A stretch of 64,000 nucleotides of DNA from Capsaspora owczarzaki ATCC 30864 (Eukaryota > Opisthokonta > Filasterea), in assembly GCF_000151315.2 (NCBI RefSeq), contig NW_011887299.1:283939-347938 (forward strand), written 5' to 3'. The position numbers were made by a program, and so were the translations under genes. The notes beneath the pieces are model-generated. The model had not been told where the DNA came from, searched no databases, and saw only the letters and a program-made list of their open reading frames with translations. Shown piece by piece: positions 11,514-22,604 of the stretch. Numbering within the stretch: position 1 is the stretch's first letter; each line of letters opens with the position of its first letter.

Positions 11514-11969
11514 TTCTCACCCATTGTTATGTTCTTTCCCTCGAATGTTTTTCTTTTTCAACGTTAATGTGAATACGACCTATTGTTTAGTATCGAACAC
11601 GGAAAAGTCTGTTTGTCGGTTTGCTCTATGTTCTCTCAAATCTAGTCTCCAACGGGCAAACTCCAAAAAAAAAAAAAAAAAAAAAAAAAAAAACAGTGAA
11701 CGGCCATACTTTGGAGCAAATCGAAGCATTCGCCACCAAGGAGGCGTCAAAAAGGAGAGAAAAAAAAGCGGAGACAAAGCTCTAGAAGTACAAAAAACGC
11801 GATACCAAACAGTAAAGGCAAACAAACAACAAGGTCAACCGTACAAAGCACAACAACACACACACACACACACACAAAAAAAAAAGCGAAAACACTTGCT
11901 TGAATCGAAACAAACAAGAAAAAAGAATGGCAGAAGGAAAGCAAACCCAACGACCTCCTCGACAACGTT
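11514..11969. other. Convergent 3' intergenic region, HMGCR / IPMK
   Basis: 456 bp holding a ~28-nt poly(A) run near 11665, a short CA repeat near 11857 and more A-rich sequence. No gene is seen; it likely contains both 3' UTRs. Confidence 0.6.
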
Positions 11970-13022
11970 TTAAAGCTGCTCTAATACTCGAATTAGGGTA
12001 GTGAGGCCATGGATATACCCATCATCACGGCCGAGGCTGCCATTGTCGGACGCAACGATTGGAAAGACGTGGGCGAAATCAATCATTCGCACGTCAACTG
12101 CGGGTGGTGCTCCGGCCTGTGCGGCACCCTCGTAGGTCAGCAGCAGCGAACTTCCATAGAATCGGAACGACCGCTGGCGCTCAAACCAGGATAGAATGGC
12201 GCGAAGCTTGACAAGAATGAGTTGAAGCACCTCCCGTTGGATGGACGCACCGCCGTCCGTGCTGAGATAGGTTCGGCAGCCCTGGGCCACGGTGCTCTCG
12301 TCCAAGCCCAGGCCAAACTTTCGGCCATAGGGCTGGAAGACGTCTGTGGTGGCATTGTACACCTTCATGCCCACCACTCGAAATCCGAGTGTTTGCTGTG
12401 GCGGGTACTTTTCGCGTTCCTTGGCGATTTTTGACTCTGACGCATTCTCTCCCCATGTTTGAATGCCCATCTTGATGTCCGCAATGCACGGCTTCCGGAA
12501 GGACGCGGACGTATCTTCCATCTTGAGGTAGCTGTTGTTCCCCTTTGTGAGGTCCTCCACAGAGTCGTCGTCGGCCAGCACAACGCCGGCAAACTTGGGC
12601 ACGAGCAAGCGCAACTCTTGAACGTCTTCGCTGCGTGGCAGCGGCATCTCGTGCGCAATGGCCGCAGTGCCTGGCGTCGACGGCGTCTTCAGGTCAAAGA
12701 TGCGCTCGTAGAACAAGAGCTCGTGGAACGACCGCGGATCGCCCACCGGCAGCGGCTTGAAGACGAACGCCCCCTGCTGGAACAGCGGCTTCCCTTTGCC
12801 TTCCTCGGGCTTGTGGCCGCCGACCTGGTGGTCGCAGCGGACGAGGTGATCGACGTGCCCAGCCCGAGCAGTGGCTGCGAGCTCGCTGAGTTGCTGCTGT
12901 TGCCGATGCTGCTGCTGCTGCTCCTGCTGATGCTCAAGCGACTCGCCAAGGTGCTGCTGGTGATGTGTGTGACTGGGTTGGAGAGTCCCCGTGGACGACG
13001 AGCGCAGATCGCCGACCTGCAT
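11970..13022 (-). CDS. IPMK: Inositol polyphosphate multikinase
   Basis: Phosphorylates soluble inositol phosphates (IP3 to IP5 route), mainly nuclear in other eukaryotes. A single exon encodes about 350 aa if the ATG at 13022 is used. Seen: VGGHKPEEGKGKPLFQQG (the N-terminal HQVAGH-like region), the family signature PCIADIKMG (PxxxDxKxG) near residues 178-186, LGFRVVGMKVY, the SSLL motif, and VDVRMIDFAHV with the catalytic Asp. The spacing and the short kinase core fit IPMK/Arg82 better than IP3K or IP6K. Residues 17-50 are very rich in Gln and His. Upstream of the ATG the sequence is T-rich and ends CATGCAG, which also looks like a splice acceptor, so a further 5' exon is possible. Confidence 0.88.
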   Translation of the reverse strand: MQVGDLRSSSTGTLQPSHTHHQQHLGESLEHQQEQQQQHRQQQQLSELAATARAGHVDHLVRCDHQVGGHKPEEGKGKPLFQQGAFVFKPLPVGDPRSFHELLFYERIFDLKTPSTPGTAAIAHEMPLPRSEDVQELRLLVPKFAGVVLADDDSVEDLTKGNNSYLKMEDTSASFRKPCIADIKMGIQTWGENASESKIAKEREKYPPQQTLGFRVVGMKVYNATTDVFQPYGRKFGLGLDESTVAQGCRTYLSTDGGASIQREVLQLILVKLRAILSWFERQRSFRFYGSSLLLTYEGAAQAGAPPAVDVRMIDFAHVFPIVASDNGSLGRDDGYIHGLTTLIRVLEQL

Positions 13023-14316
13023 GACAAAACTCCAAAAATCGAAAAAAAGAAGAAAAAAAAAACCAGAGCAAAAGAGATTGAATCCTTTGAGAAGGGGATG
13101 ATGAAAAGAGGGGGACTGGGCGAGGTTGTACAATCACTCGATCGGAAGTCATGATGGAAATGGAAATGGAGGAGGTGTCGTTGGGTGTTCGAGGCGGACC
13201 ATAAGAGAGAGAGTGTGTGTGTGTGTGTGTGTGTGTGGACGGCGGTGGCTTGGCAATCCGGAGATCAAATTGCCAAGGCAGACAGCAAGCTCATCTCATA
13301 ACACCAGTCGATATCTGCTTGAAATATGTTTTAGTATCATTTTATTGCAATGCAGGGCGTTTTGGGTCGTTTGGAAACGGATCAACGCGAGCGATTCGAA
13401 TTGCCGTGGCAAATTTTGCCATAGACGCGGCACTAGAGGTCGCAGAAAGCTGAAATTTTGAGGGAATGATTGAACAGCAAGATTCCGTGTATTTTATATG
13501 TTTAGGAGGTGGTCGGAGCTCAAACCGTACAAAATGTTTAACTGACTGGCTTCATTTCTTTTCGATTGCAATCTGCAATCGCATTCGGCCTGCCGACAAT
13601 TCTTGCATACTTTGAGCGTTTGCCTCTGTTCACCACCAACTGCTTTGTTAAGGATAAAAAAATTCAGAGAAGCCTTATTTCGGCGAGCTGGAGTTCACAT
13701 CAGCGCTCAGCGCGAGAGTTCTTTGCTTTCTGTGCTTGCTTTCAAGTTTGCAGAGCTTCTTGCTGGGCATGTCGCATGGCGTTTGTCTGCAACATGCGTG
13801 GGCGTGTTTCGTTTATCGTGACAATGTGCCAACAGTAAATCTTGATCGGTTCAACCCTCGCGTCTGAGTAGCTTGTGCAACGCGGTTGGGCTTTTGTCGC
13901 TCCTTACGACAGTGTCTGTCCCACTCTCTGCCATGACAGCATGCTTATCAATTGTAATCACAAGCAACATGTCTTTTGTGGTGTACAGGTGAGCAATGCC
14001 TCAGCGTTCCGCTGTAAATCACGCTGCAGTTTACCTCAGGTCTTGACTTCAATTTCCAAGCCACTAAGACACGACACGAGTTTATTTTTTTTTTGGGTTT
14101 TTGAGTGGTAGGGCTAGACAAACAACACACGCGAGGCACAAGCAATGCGATAGGGCTGCAACAGGGAGGAGGAACTGCATCAACTGCATCAACTGCATCG
14201 ACATCAACAACAATAACATCATCATCAACATCGACATCAACATCGACATCAACATCGACATCAACATCAACATCGACATCAACATCGACATCAACATCAA
14301 CATCAACATCAACATC

Positions 14317-14351
<35 letters not shown>

Positions 14352-14481
14352 CTGAATCGCCATCCATCGAGGCACAGGCAACGATCGGCCGCGGGCAAAA
14401 GAGACGTTCAGTTGGTGCACGAAGGCAAAGAGCGGTACAGAGCGAGCAAGACAGGCAACAGGAAGCACAAAGTGGTCTCAA
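13023..14481. other. Gene-poor stretch with microsatellites
   Basis: About 1.46 kb with a GT repeat at about 13214-13236 and a compound repeat (14177-14352). No conserved protein is seen in any frame; open frames here are short or repeat-driven. It may contain the 5' part of IPMK. Confidence 0.5.
14177..14352. repeat. Compound CATCAA/CATCGA hexamer plus (CAA)n microsatellite
   Basis: About 175 bp of imperfect CATCAA and CATCGA units ending in about 15 CAA triplets. It creates an artificial Ser-Thr open frame on the plus strand. Confidence 0.95.
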
Positions 14482-14680
14482 CTACTCCATGGAAGAGCCA
14501 TCATCGACCACAGTCGACTCCAGACGCACACGCTTGGCAAGCTGGCGAGGAGCGTCGTCGTCGAACTCCTCTTCATGCTCGCTCGAGGTCACTGAGTTCG
14601 ACGTGCTCGCTTCCAATGCAGCATGTGTGCGACGACGTTGAGTCGAAGCAGCAGCAGGAGCAGCAGCAGCAGCAGCAGCA

Positions 14681-14750
<70 letters not shown>

Positions 14751-16503
14751 CAAAGACCGACAGGGCGGCAGGAGCATGTTGCTGTTCAGTAGGAGCGTCA
14801 ACCACAACGTCAGGCAGAACGACAGGAGCCTCGACAGGAGCATTGCCAGGAACCTCGACAGGAGCCTCGACAGGAGCCTCGACAGGAGCCTCGACAGGGG
14901 TCTCGACAGGAGCAGACTCAGCGGAGGTCGAGGAAGCTTCAAATAAACAAGCGGCCCAAGCGGGTATCTCGCGCTTGAACTCACTCTCAGGGAAGATGGC
15001 AAACGACAGCTCTGGGACAGACTCCGTCCTCGCGTCCCCAAACACATTGTTCTTGAACTCTTGACGGAGCACGTTCTTGATCTTTTCATCGTAGTGGTCT
15101 TGGGGCACGAGGTGTCCAGACGTCGTCGTCGTCGTCGTCGTCGTGAAGAAGAGCCCCTGAATCCGGATTGGGATCTGTGTCTCCTTCTGCCGCAGCATCA
15201 GCTGGAAGAGCGCAACGAACAGTGCCGAGCGAATCAGCAGCTGTCTCTGAGCAGCCTCGACTGACTTTGTAGTGCGCTTGATCTCCACCAGTTGCACCCC
15301 AACACGAGGCTGCACAGGGTCAAGTGCAAGTGGTGCCATGGCATCGCACTCCACTTCGCCCAAATGCAAATTGAGCGTCGGCTTCAAGCGAGTGTAGATG
15401 TTGACGGCAACCAGGAGACCGAGCTTGCCGCAGAGCATGTCGTGAAGCTTGGGAGACAATGGCGGCGGAAAGGCAGAGTTGGTAGCCTTGTTGCACATGT
15501 CCTGGAACTCTGTTGCAGCATCGTGAAGCAGCTTTCCAAAAACGGCGGCCTGGCTGTCGCAATTGTCAAAGTCAAGCCAAATGGTGCGCATCTTTGCCTC
15601 GAGGGGTTGATCCACGACGGCAGGGTTGCCCAGGACGGCAGGTTTGTCCCCGCGGGCAGGTTTACCCACGAGGTTTGGGAACGGCGTGCCAGCGACTACG
15701 ACAGTGCTCTTGATGTAGGCCCACTCTGTATCAGAACGAGAGCGTCCTTTTCTCTCCGAATCCTGGAACATCACGTTCGCATTGGTCTCGGCATTCTCGA
15801 ACAGAGCTGCAAGTGCCTCTTGATTCTTTGCAGGCAACTGCTCGACCACTGAGTTGACTTCGTACATGAAACGCAGAAAGTCGCCAGAGTCCTGTAACAG
15901 GTTCAATAGTGAAGAATACGCAAGTAATGTTCAGCTGCACTGTGGGAACGACGATCGCCCTCACAACTTTCAACGTGTTGTGTTGACTTACGTAGAGCCG
16001 CTTGGCGATCTTGCGGGTGTGGCTCTGGACGTCCTTGAGCTCAAACAGGCTTGCACTCTGGGCATTCTGGTGAAACCAGCGATCAAAAGACGAAGGAATG
16101 ACGATGAGTTGCCAAGAACGCACGAACACCAACTGCAGCAGGCTATTCCTGGTAGTCTTACCGTTTTCAGAAGTGCGACACCGGCTTTGAGCGCCTTCTC
16201 GAGTGAAGCGAACTTCATGTTGTACACGAGCTGCGAGTTCCGCGTCAGCACCTCAAAGTGGGCTTCAGTCATCGCACCCTGCAGTATCTGCACATCTTTT
16301 ACGTCTTTCTGCACGTCTTTGATTTGCGCTGTAAGGCGTTCCTCCATGGCGTCCACTTTCTGTGAAGAGCGATTCTCCATGTCGTCCACTTTCTGTGAAA
16401 AGCGATTCTCCACGGCGCCCATTTCCTCCCGCAATTGACCAATCGCTTCCAGAATCCTGTATGATGCGTAGACAGAACAGAGTTTGTGACACATTCGAAG
16501 CAT
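14482..16503 (-). CDS. Uncharacterised coiled-coil protein with possible restriction-endonuclease-like core and low-complexity tail
   Basis: Not recognised. Three exons (16162-16503, 15992-16066, 14482-15891), all phase 0, give about 608 aa. The N-terminus is a coiled coil with internal repeats (ENRFSQKVDDM, ENRSSQKVDAM, then EERLTAQIKDV). The middle (ELKDVQSHTRKIAKRLY, then DSGDFLRFMYEVN) leads to a globular part with LGEVECDAMAPLALD, VQLVEIKRTTKSVEAAQRQL and a following helix and strand. This D...ExK plus Q/R-helix order resembles the PD-(D/E)xK nuclease fold, but that is inference. The tail has about five VEAP-type repeats (12-bp unit), a polyalanine tract and an acidic, basic end (KRVRLES) that could be nuclear. 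A Thr8 run comes from a GTC repeat at 15119-15142. The start is uncertain. Confidence 0.6.
14647..14749 (-). repeat. GCA/GCT trinucleotide repeat encoding polyalanine
   Basis: About 100 bp of near-perfect AGC units inside the uncharacterised gene, read on the minus strand as about 30 alanines with a few prolines. Confidence 0.9.
14823..14922 (-). repeat. 12-bp tandem repeat encoding VEAP units
   Basis: Tandem ggagcctcgaca units (imperfect at the ends) encode consecutive VEAP tetrapeptides in the uncharacterised protein. Confidence 0.85.
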
Positions 16504-16953
16504 TTTGTGCGATTAGTCGCTTGTTCTCAAACACTCATCACCAACCAACTGCCGCTTGCCAACGAAATAACGAAATGACGGATAAACACCAACTTCCAAC
16601 CTCGTCCCGTCCTCTCCCTCTGCCCCTCCTTCCCCTCCCCCCCCAAAAAAAAAACCAAAAAAGGAACAAAAAACACAATCAAAATCAAAATGGTCAACAG
16701 AGCAACGGGATTACTGGAAGGAAAGCAGAAAACAAACAACAAGGAGAAAAACAAAAAGGAAAAAACAAAAAGTAAAAAAAAAAAAAAAAAACAAAAAAAC
16801 AATCAAGAAAACAAAGGCGAAGCCCAAGAGCGCATCGCACAACCCTTGCGCCATAGCGACACCCAACAACATCAATCAGCAACACGCCATTCTGTCATGG
16901 ACAGACAGAGAAGATCGTACATCCACGCATCTCACCACTGCATCATTGGGGTT
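16504..16953. other. Intergenic stretch rich in poly(A)
   Basis: About 450 bp upstream of the uncharacterised coiled-coil gene. It has A-rich blocks around 16640-16810 and nothing coding that I can support. Confidence 0.45.
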
Positions 16954-17626
16954 TCATCCCATTTCCAGCATCTCTTTTCGCCATCCCCTCCTGCCGACTG
17001 TCGATTCCAACGGCGAGCAAGAACCATTAACAATCGCAACGCAATGCCAATGACACTTGATCAACGCATTGGAGTCTCGTCTCGACGTCTCCCAGGAGGC
17101 GTGGGTTGAGAAAAAAAAACCGCGAAAAGATATGGCGGGAAATGAGTTGCAGATGAACGCGCGTTGAATGCGAGGAACTTGCAGTTGTGTGTACGACTCG
17201 AGTTCGTCGTCGCAGTCAGTCCACTGGTCCTCGTCGTCATCTTCAGTGCATTGTGCCTCGCTATCATCAACAGTAGCGGCGTCGTCGTGACAGGCAAGCT
17301 TGACGTCTTGACAGGCAAGCTCGAACGACGAATCGAGACTGCTGCTGCTGTCCTTCGAGTCGGCATTCGTCGTCGGCTCTGACGAAGAGCTGGAGAATGT
17401 GTCATCCAACTGTGTCAAGTTCATGTAAGATTTTCATTGTAGAACGGTTCTCTGCAAGATAACATGATGACAGCGATGGGTTCAAGTTTTGCTTTACCGA
17501 GTGGGCCATCCAGGGCATGTCGAGAGGCAGAGGCTTCACTGCGTCCTCAGCCAGATGATGGAACCGCGTGTCCGGATGGTGTGTCATCTGCTCAGAAGCA
17601 GGGAGAGGCGATAGGGTGGTGGTCAT
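16954..17626 (-). CDS. Possible small acidic serine-rich protein (doubtful gene)
   Basis: Not recognised. A phase-0 join of 17498-17626 (starting MTTTLSPLP) to an exon from 17409 downward (LDDTFSSSSSEPTTNADS) through a short GTAAAG...CAG intron gives an acidic, Ser-rich protein with DDDEDQWTDCDDELES. The 3' end is uncertain: past QLQ the sequence turns T-rich and intron-like, so the frame to 16954 is an upper limit. There is no family similarity; support is only the plausible splice and composition. Confidence 0.28.
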
Positions 17627-18479
17627 TCGAGCTGTCGACGGGCAATGGATGGAAAATGGTGAAAACACAGCTTTTTCTCGCGCCAACGTGCTGAGAAGAG
17701 CACCCAAAGATGATCAAACAAGAAAAATACAAAAAAGACTAACTCTGATATTCAAAATGTCAGTTGCTTTGTTTGGATTCATAATTCCATTCCGTACTAT
17801 GGAGTTACTGTCATGGATTGATGTGTATCTGTGTTCACTCGTCGCTTTGGAAAAGTGAAGTCTCTTGTTTCTCTATTATTACTCTCATCATCAACCCATT
17901 CCTCGTATCTTCGTGGAACGATCTCTGGTCATAACAGTTACTTGGACACGATTTTACGATTTTGTATGCCTCCAGGTGAAACCAACAAAAACATTGGCAA
18001 AAATTGGTGCAACGTGATGGTAAAGCTGAGCAAGCCATGACGCGTATTCCTCCTTCCCCAACAAATCTCCGAGCGCAAAAGCCTCCATGTCACTGCTGCT
18101 TCCTTTTACACTCTTTGCGCTGCTGCGCTCTGGTTGCCATTTGTGTGTGTGTGTGTGTGTGTGTGGGGCGAGGTGTGATTCTTGAGCGCTTCTTACAAAT
18201 TTCAATTTCAGTAAAATCTGCTCCTTTCCAGTCCGCCTCTCCAGCTCTTCGCCATCTCGATCTCATCTCTTTCGTTATCTCTGTCATTCTCTTGTGACGC
18301 AGCACCACCATTTCTTTCGGCTCTTTCCATTTCCAAATCCGAAAACGAACTGAATTTCAGAAATCAGTCCTTTTTTTTTATTTATCGCCCGCTTCACTTT
18401 TCGCCCACTCACTTCCAGCACCCACAACACCCCTCCCCTCCCTTCCCCTCCCCTCCCCTCCCCCCGCCTTCCTTTTGCA
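17627..18479. other. Intergenic region upstream of the pantothenate fusion gene
   Basis: About 850 bp with a GT run near 18141-18165 and a pyrimidine-rich CCCCTCC block at 18425-18466 just before the PanB-PanE ATG, likely promoter or 5' UTR. No supported gene. Confidence 0.45.
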
Positions 18480-18813
18480 ATGCTGCGCCTGACTCTGTCT
18501 GCACTGGGCCGCGTTGCCTCTGCCTCGTCTGCCTCATCAGCCTCATCCACCTGCAGCACGCCACGCGCAATGACTTGTGCCATCCGTCATTACAGCTCAC
18601 GGCCGATGGAGCCGCCGACAACCGGTGCGTCCAACCCGATCACCCCCTCGCTCACTCTCGCTCTCTCCATCATCACTTCACCCATTGCATTGCGTATGAG
18701 AGTTCTCTCTCTCTCTCTCTCTCTCCTTCGTCTCACTCTCTGCCCTTCCCTTCCCTGAACCCTCACCACATCCGAACGGAACAGCGCTCGCGAAACGTGA
18801 TTTTTGCTTTTCG

Positions 18814-18869
<56 letters not shown>

Positions 18870-21800
18870 ATTTGGGCTTCCTGGTGTTGCAACGGGTGAT
18901 TTGACTGCGTAGCGATCTGTGGGGACGGTTGGTTGTGTGTCGACGTTTGCTCATGATGATGGCATTGCTCGTCGAGTGCACAACGCTTGTGAGAGAGAGC
19001 GGCTGCCGTTGGGTTGAAATGCGCCCTTGACGGCTGCCAATGGTTTGCCTGCATGATGGACAGCACCGGCTTTGCTAGACTAGATCATCATCTAGTGATA
19101 GTGGTGGTAGTGGTGGGAGCGAGAGAGAGACAGAGACCGAGACGCTCATCACAGACACAACAGGCGGAACTCACCTTTGCTTCAATTTCATGATTTGTGT
19201 GGCTGGCTTGCGCAGGGTCACCCGGAACAAAACGGACCATCATTGATCTCAAGAAAATGCACAAGCAGAACGAACCCATCGCAATGGTCACTGCATACGA
19301 TTATCCGTCCGCACTGATGGCTGAAATGGCCGGAATGGACATGATTCTTGTCGGCGATTCCCTGGCCATGGTCGCGCTTGGCTACGACAGTACCACCTCG
19401 ATCACAATGGATGTACGTCCCGCCAACATCGTTGCAGTGATTGTCCAGTGTCCTGGTTGGTTGAGCCGGATGACCTGACACTGACTTTTTCTTTTGCCTC
19501 GCTCGGCTTACAATTTCCAGGAAATGTTGCACCACTGCCGAGCAGTTTCGCGAGGCGCAAAAAAGCCCTTCCTGGTCGGCGACATGCCCTTTGGCAGCTA
19601 CCAGTCTTCCGCCGATAAAGCCGTTGAAAATGCGACCCGGTTCATCAAGGAGGGCAACATGGAGGTTTGTGGTTTTTTTTTATCGTTCGTTGTTGGGCTT
19701 TGTTGGTGCTTCATCCACCACTGACACGATTGCTCCACTCTCGCGCACCAGTCGGTCAAGCTCGAAGGCGGTGTTGAGATGGCAGACGTTGCCCGCCGCA
19801 TCGTTCGTGCCGGCATTCCAGTTCTGGGCCACATTGGGTTGACACCACAAAGCGCCACGGCCCTGGGTGGGTTTCGCGTTCAAGGAAAGACCGCCGAAGC
19901 AGTAAGTGATGCTTTGGTTCTGGCGGTTAAAACATGGCGTGCTGTCAGTTTTGTTTTTTTTTTTCCAACCCTGATTTGTTGTTTTTTCAAAACAGGCGGC
20001 CCAACTGCTCGAGGACGCTCAAGCGCTCGAAGATGCCGGCTGCTACGCCATTGTGGTCGAAGCTGTTCCTGACAAGGTTGCCGAGTACATTACGCAGCAG
20101 ATTTCCGTGCCTACGATTGGCATTGGCGCTGGTCCGCAAACCTCTGGCCAAGTCCTCGTGTACCTCGACATGCTTGGAATTTTCGATCGCTTTGTGCCAA
20201 AGTAAGCCCGTCCCAAAACCCGCAAAACTCGCTCGTTGTCCCTTTTTGTTTTTTGTTCATTGTCCATGTCATGCTGCTCTCCTTGTTTCACGCCCCACCG
20301 CAGGTTTTGCAAGCAGTACGCCAAAATGGCGCCAGAAATCATCTCTGCATTGCAGAACTACACCAAAGAGGTGAAGGCGCGCTCCTTCCCTGCGCCAGCC
20401 AATTGCTACCCAATCAATGACGAGCAATGGAACCTGTTCCTCAAGCGTGTTCAACACCAACACCAGCAGCAACAGCAACCGCATCAACCTGGCTCGGCTG
20501 CTCCCATCGTGGATGCTGACTCCAAGAAGCCCGTCAACGTTCACGAGATCGATCCAGCCGCCCTGCAGGCCCTGTTTTCCTCAAAGTCTGTCAAGCAGCA
20601 ACTCATCACGACGTACGGCGGCCAACAGCGCATCATTAGTCGCGGTTATTCGTCGTTGGCCCGCACCTCTGCTGTACGTCTGTGAGACCCCCCCTTTTTT
20701 TTCGTTTCCTTTTTCTCGACCCTCTCTCTTCCAGCAACCATCCCGTTCGTACATTCAAGCCAATTCGCCTGTCATTTGTTCATGTCCTATCTCTCCGCAC
20801 ACGTTCTGTAATCTTTCACTGCCGTCGAGCGTGTTGCTAAACACGCAAACCTTGTTGGTTTCCCCTTTGGTTTTCTTCCTCTTCTTCTTCTTCCTCTTCT
20901 TCTTCTTGCTCTCCGTTCTCGTCGTTGTTTACGCGACCTTGACGTTGATCTCGCTTCGGCGCCATGTCTCTTTGATTCAACCCCCCCCCTTTCTCTCCCG
21001 CCTTCTAGAGCAGCACCGCTACTGCCGCGCCCGCGACTCCCCGCAACATTGTCGTCCTCGGAGCAGGCGCAATGGGTCTGGTGATGACTACCTTGCTCGC
21101 CGCATCTCCCCAGCTGACTGTTTGGCTGGCGGACGCGTGGAAGCCAGTTGTTGACGCTGTTCAAGCTCGGGGCGTCCAGCTGCAAGGCGAGCGTGTTGCT
21201 CAAACGTTCAAGGCCGCAACTGCGCAAGCCGAGAACGCTGCAGTGCTCGCTGCTTCCTCGATCCGTGCTCTTCATGTGCCCGCGCTTGCGGGGTCTGTGG
21301 TCGATCCTGTGTCGATTGCCGCACTGCAAGCGTTGCCATCCTCCATCGACGCTCTGGTCGTTCTTGTCAAGTCACAGCACACGCAAGCCGCTGCCCGTGT
21401 CATCCACCATGTGCTCCAACAGCGCTCCACAAAGCACGCTGTCGTGCTCTCGTTGCAAAACGGACTTGGGCACACCGAAACCCTCGCGTCCACCTTGGCT
21501 TATTCGCCCAACGCGTCTGCATCACGTTCCTCAACTGACGCTTTCGCCTCGACCATTGTTCATGGAGTTGTCTGGAGTGGAGCGCGCGTGACTGACCACG
21601 GTGTCGTGCAAGTCACGGCGGGGCGTCCCGATTTGACACTGCCACTTTCCTCGAGCGAGCAGCCATCAAACCATCAAGAAATCCTTGCTTTTCTGGCAGA
21701 TGCATTGCGGTACGGCGGCGCTACCGTTTCGAATGTCCCTGCCCAGGCTGCCACGTCGCTGACTTGGCAAAAAACGATGGTCAACGCTGTCATCAACCCT

Positions 21801-22166
21801 CTCACGGCACTGCTGCGCGTCCCAAACGGACAGCTGGCCGCGGTGGAAGAGCTGAGGGCTGCCGCGCGTGACATTGCCGACGAGTGCGCAGCGATTGCAA
21901 ACGCCAGCGGCGTTGCCCCGACTCCCGCTTTCGCCGACACGCAATCGCCGCACTTGTGGTCATCGGCCATCATTTTCCAGGCAGCCATGCAGGTGGCCGA
22001 GCGCACGGCAACAAACCGATCCTCCATGCTGACAGATGTCGAGCGAAACCAGGTCACGGAAGTTGATTTCATCAACGGCGCTTTGGCGCGCGCTGCGACA
22101 AAGCATCACGTCCGCTCGCCCCTCAATTCCCTCTTGACGCTGCTGGTCAATCGACAACAGTCATAA
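18480..22166 (+). CDS. Bifunctional ketopantoate hydroxymethyltransferase / ketopantoate reductase fusion (PanB-PanE), mitochondrial
   Basis: Makes ketopantoate from ketoisovalerate and reduces it to pantoate, two successive steps of vitamin B5 synthesis. Seven exons (18480-18624, 19216-19412, 19521-19664, 19752-19901, 19996-20201, 20304-20673, 21009-22166) keep phase throughout and give about 789 aa. Residues 1-45 are Ser/Ala/Arg-rich with RHYSS, a likely mitochondrial presequence. PanB motifs: [56 protein letters not shown]. PanE begins near residue 405: [11 protein letters not shown] dinucleotide fold, [17 protein letters not shown] with catalytic Lys, and [13 protein letters not shown]. 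The only ATG downstream of the junction that could start PanE falls inside the GxGxxG motif, which argues for one fused product. If intron 6 were retained, PanB would end three codons later (VRL, stop). Confidence 0.9.
18817..18868 (+). repeat. 52-nt poly(T) run in intron 1 of the PanB-PanE gene
   Basis: An uninterrupted T tract in the sense strand of a 591-bp intron. The true length is likely uncertain. Confidence 0.95.
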
Positions 22167-22604
22167 GACCGTTTAAAATGGGGGCCTTCTTGTCGATTGA
22201 TTCATGTTCGCTTGGCCAGGGCAACGTTTCTGCAAATCCACGTCGGAGCGGAGCGGAGCGGATCAAAAACAACAAAACAAAAAAAGCCCCGCTCTGGGTC
22301 TGACAAAAGCTCCTGTCCTCCTCATCCACACCTTTTTTTAATTGCCACTGTTCATATTCTTGTATCTATTCAACACACATCTCGGCTTCGCCTCAATCAA
22401 TACGCACACTTGTCATCCAGTAGTGCTCAAACCTTTCCTGCTTTAAATTCCGAATCCGAAAATCAACACAAAGCTCAGTCTTCAATTGTAAATCGGTGCC
22501 ACACAAACAAAAAGTGCAAATACAAAAAACAAGCAATCTAACCGACTTTTGTCTCCTCCACTCCCCTCTCTTTGTCACCTTTCTCAGAATTCCCCACGCT
22601 GCGA

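Noticed and set aside
14105-14641. Plus-strand Ser-Thr repeat protein
   Set aside because: Generated by the CATCRA/CAA microsatellite and overlaps the end of a better-supported minus-strand gene.
20417-21154. Frame running through the PanB-PanE intron as a separate protein
   Set aside because: Crosses a splice-supported intron and turns into a Phe/Leu low-complexity stretch.
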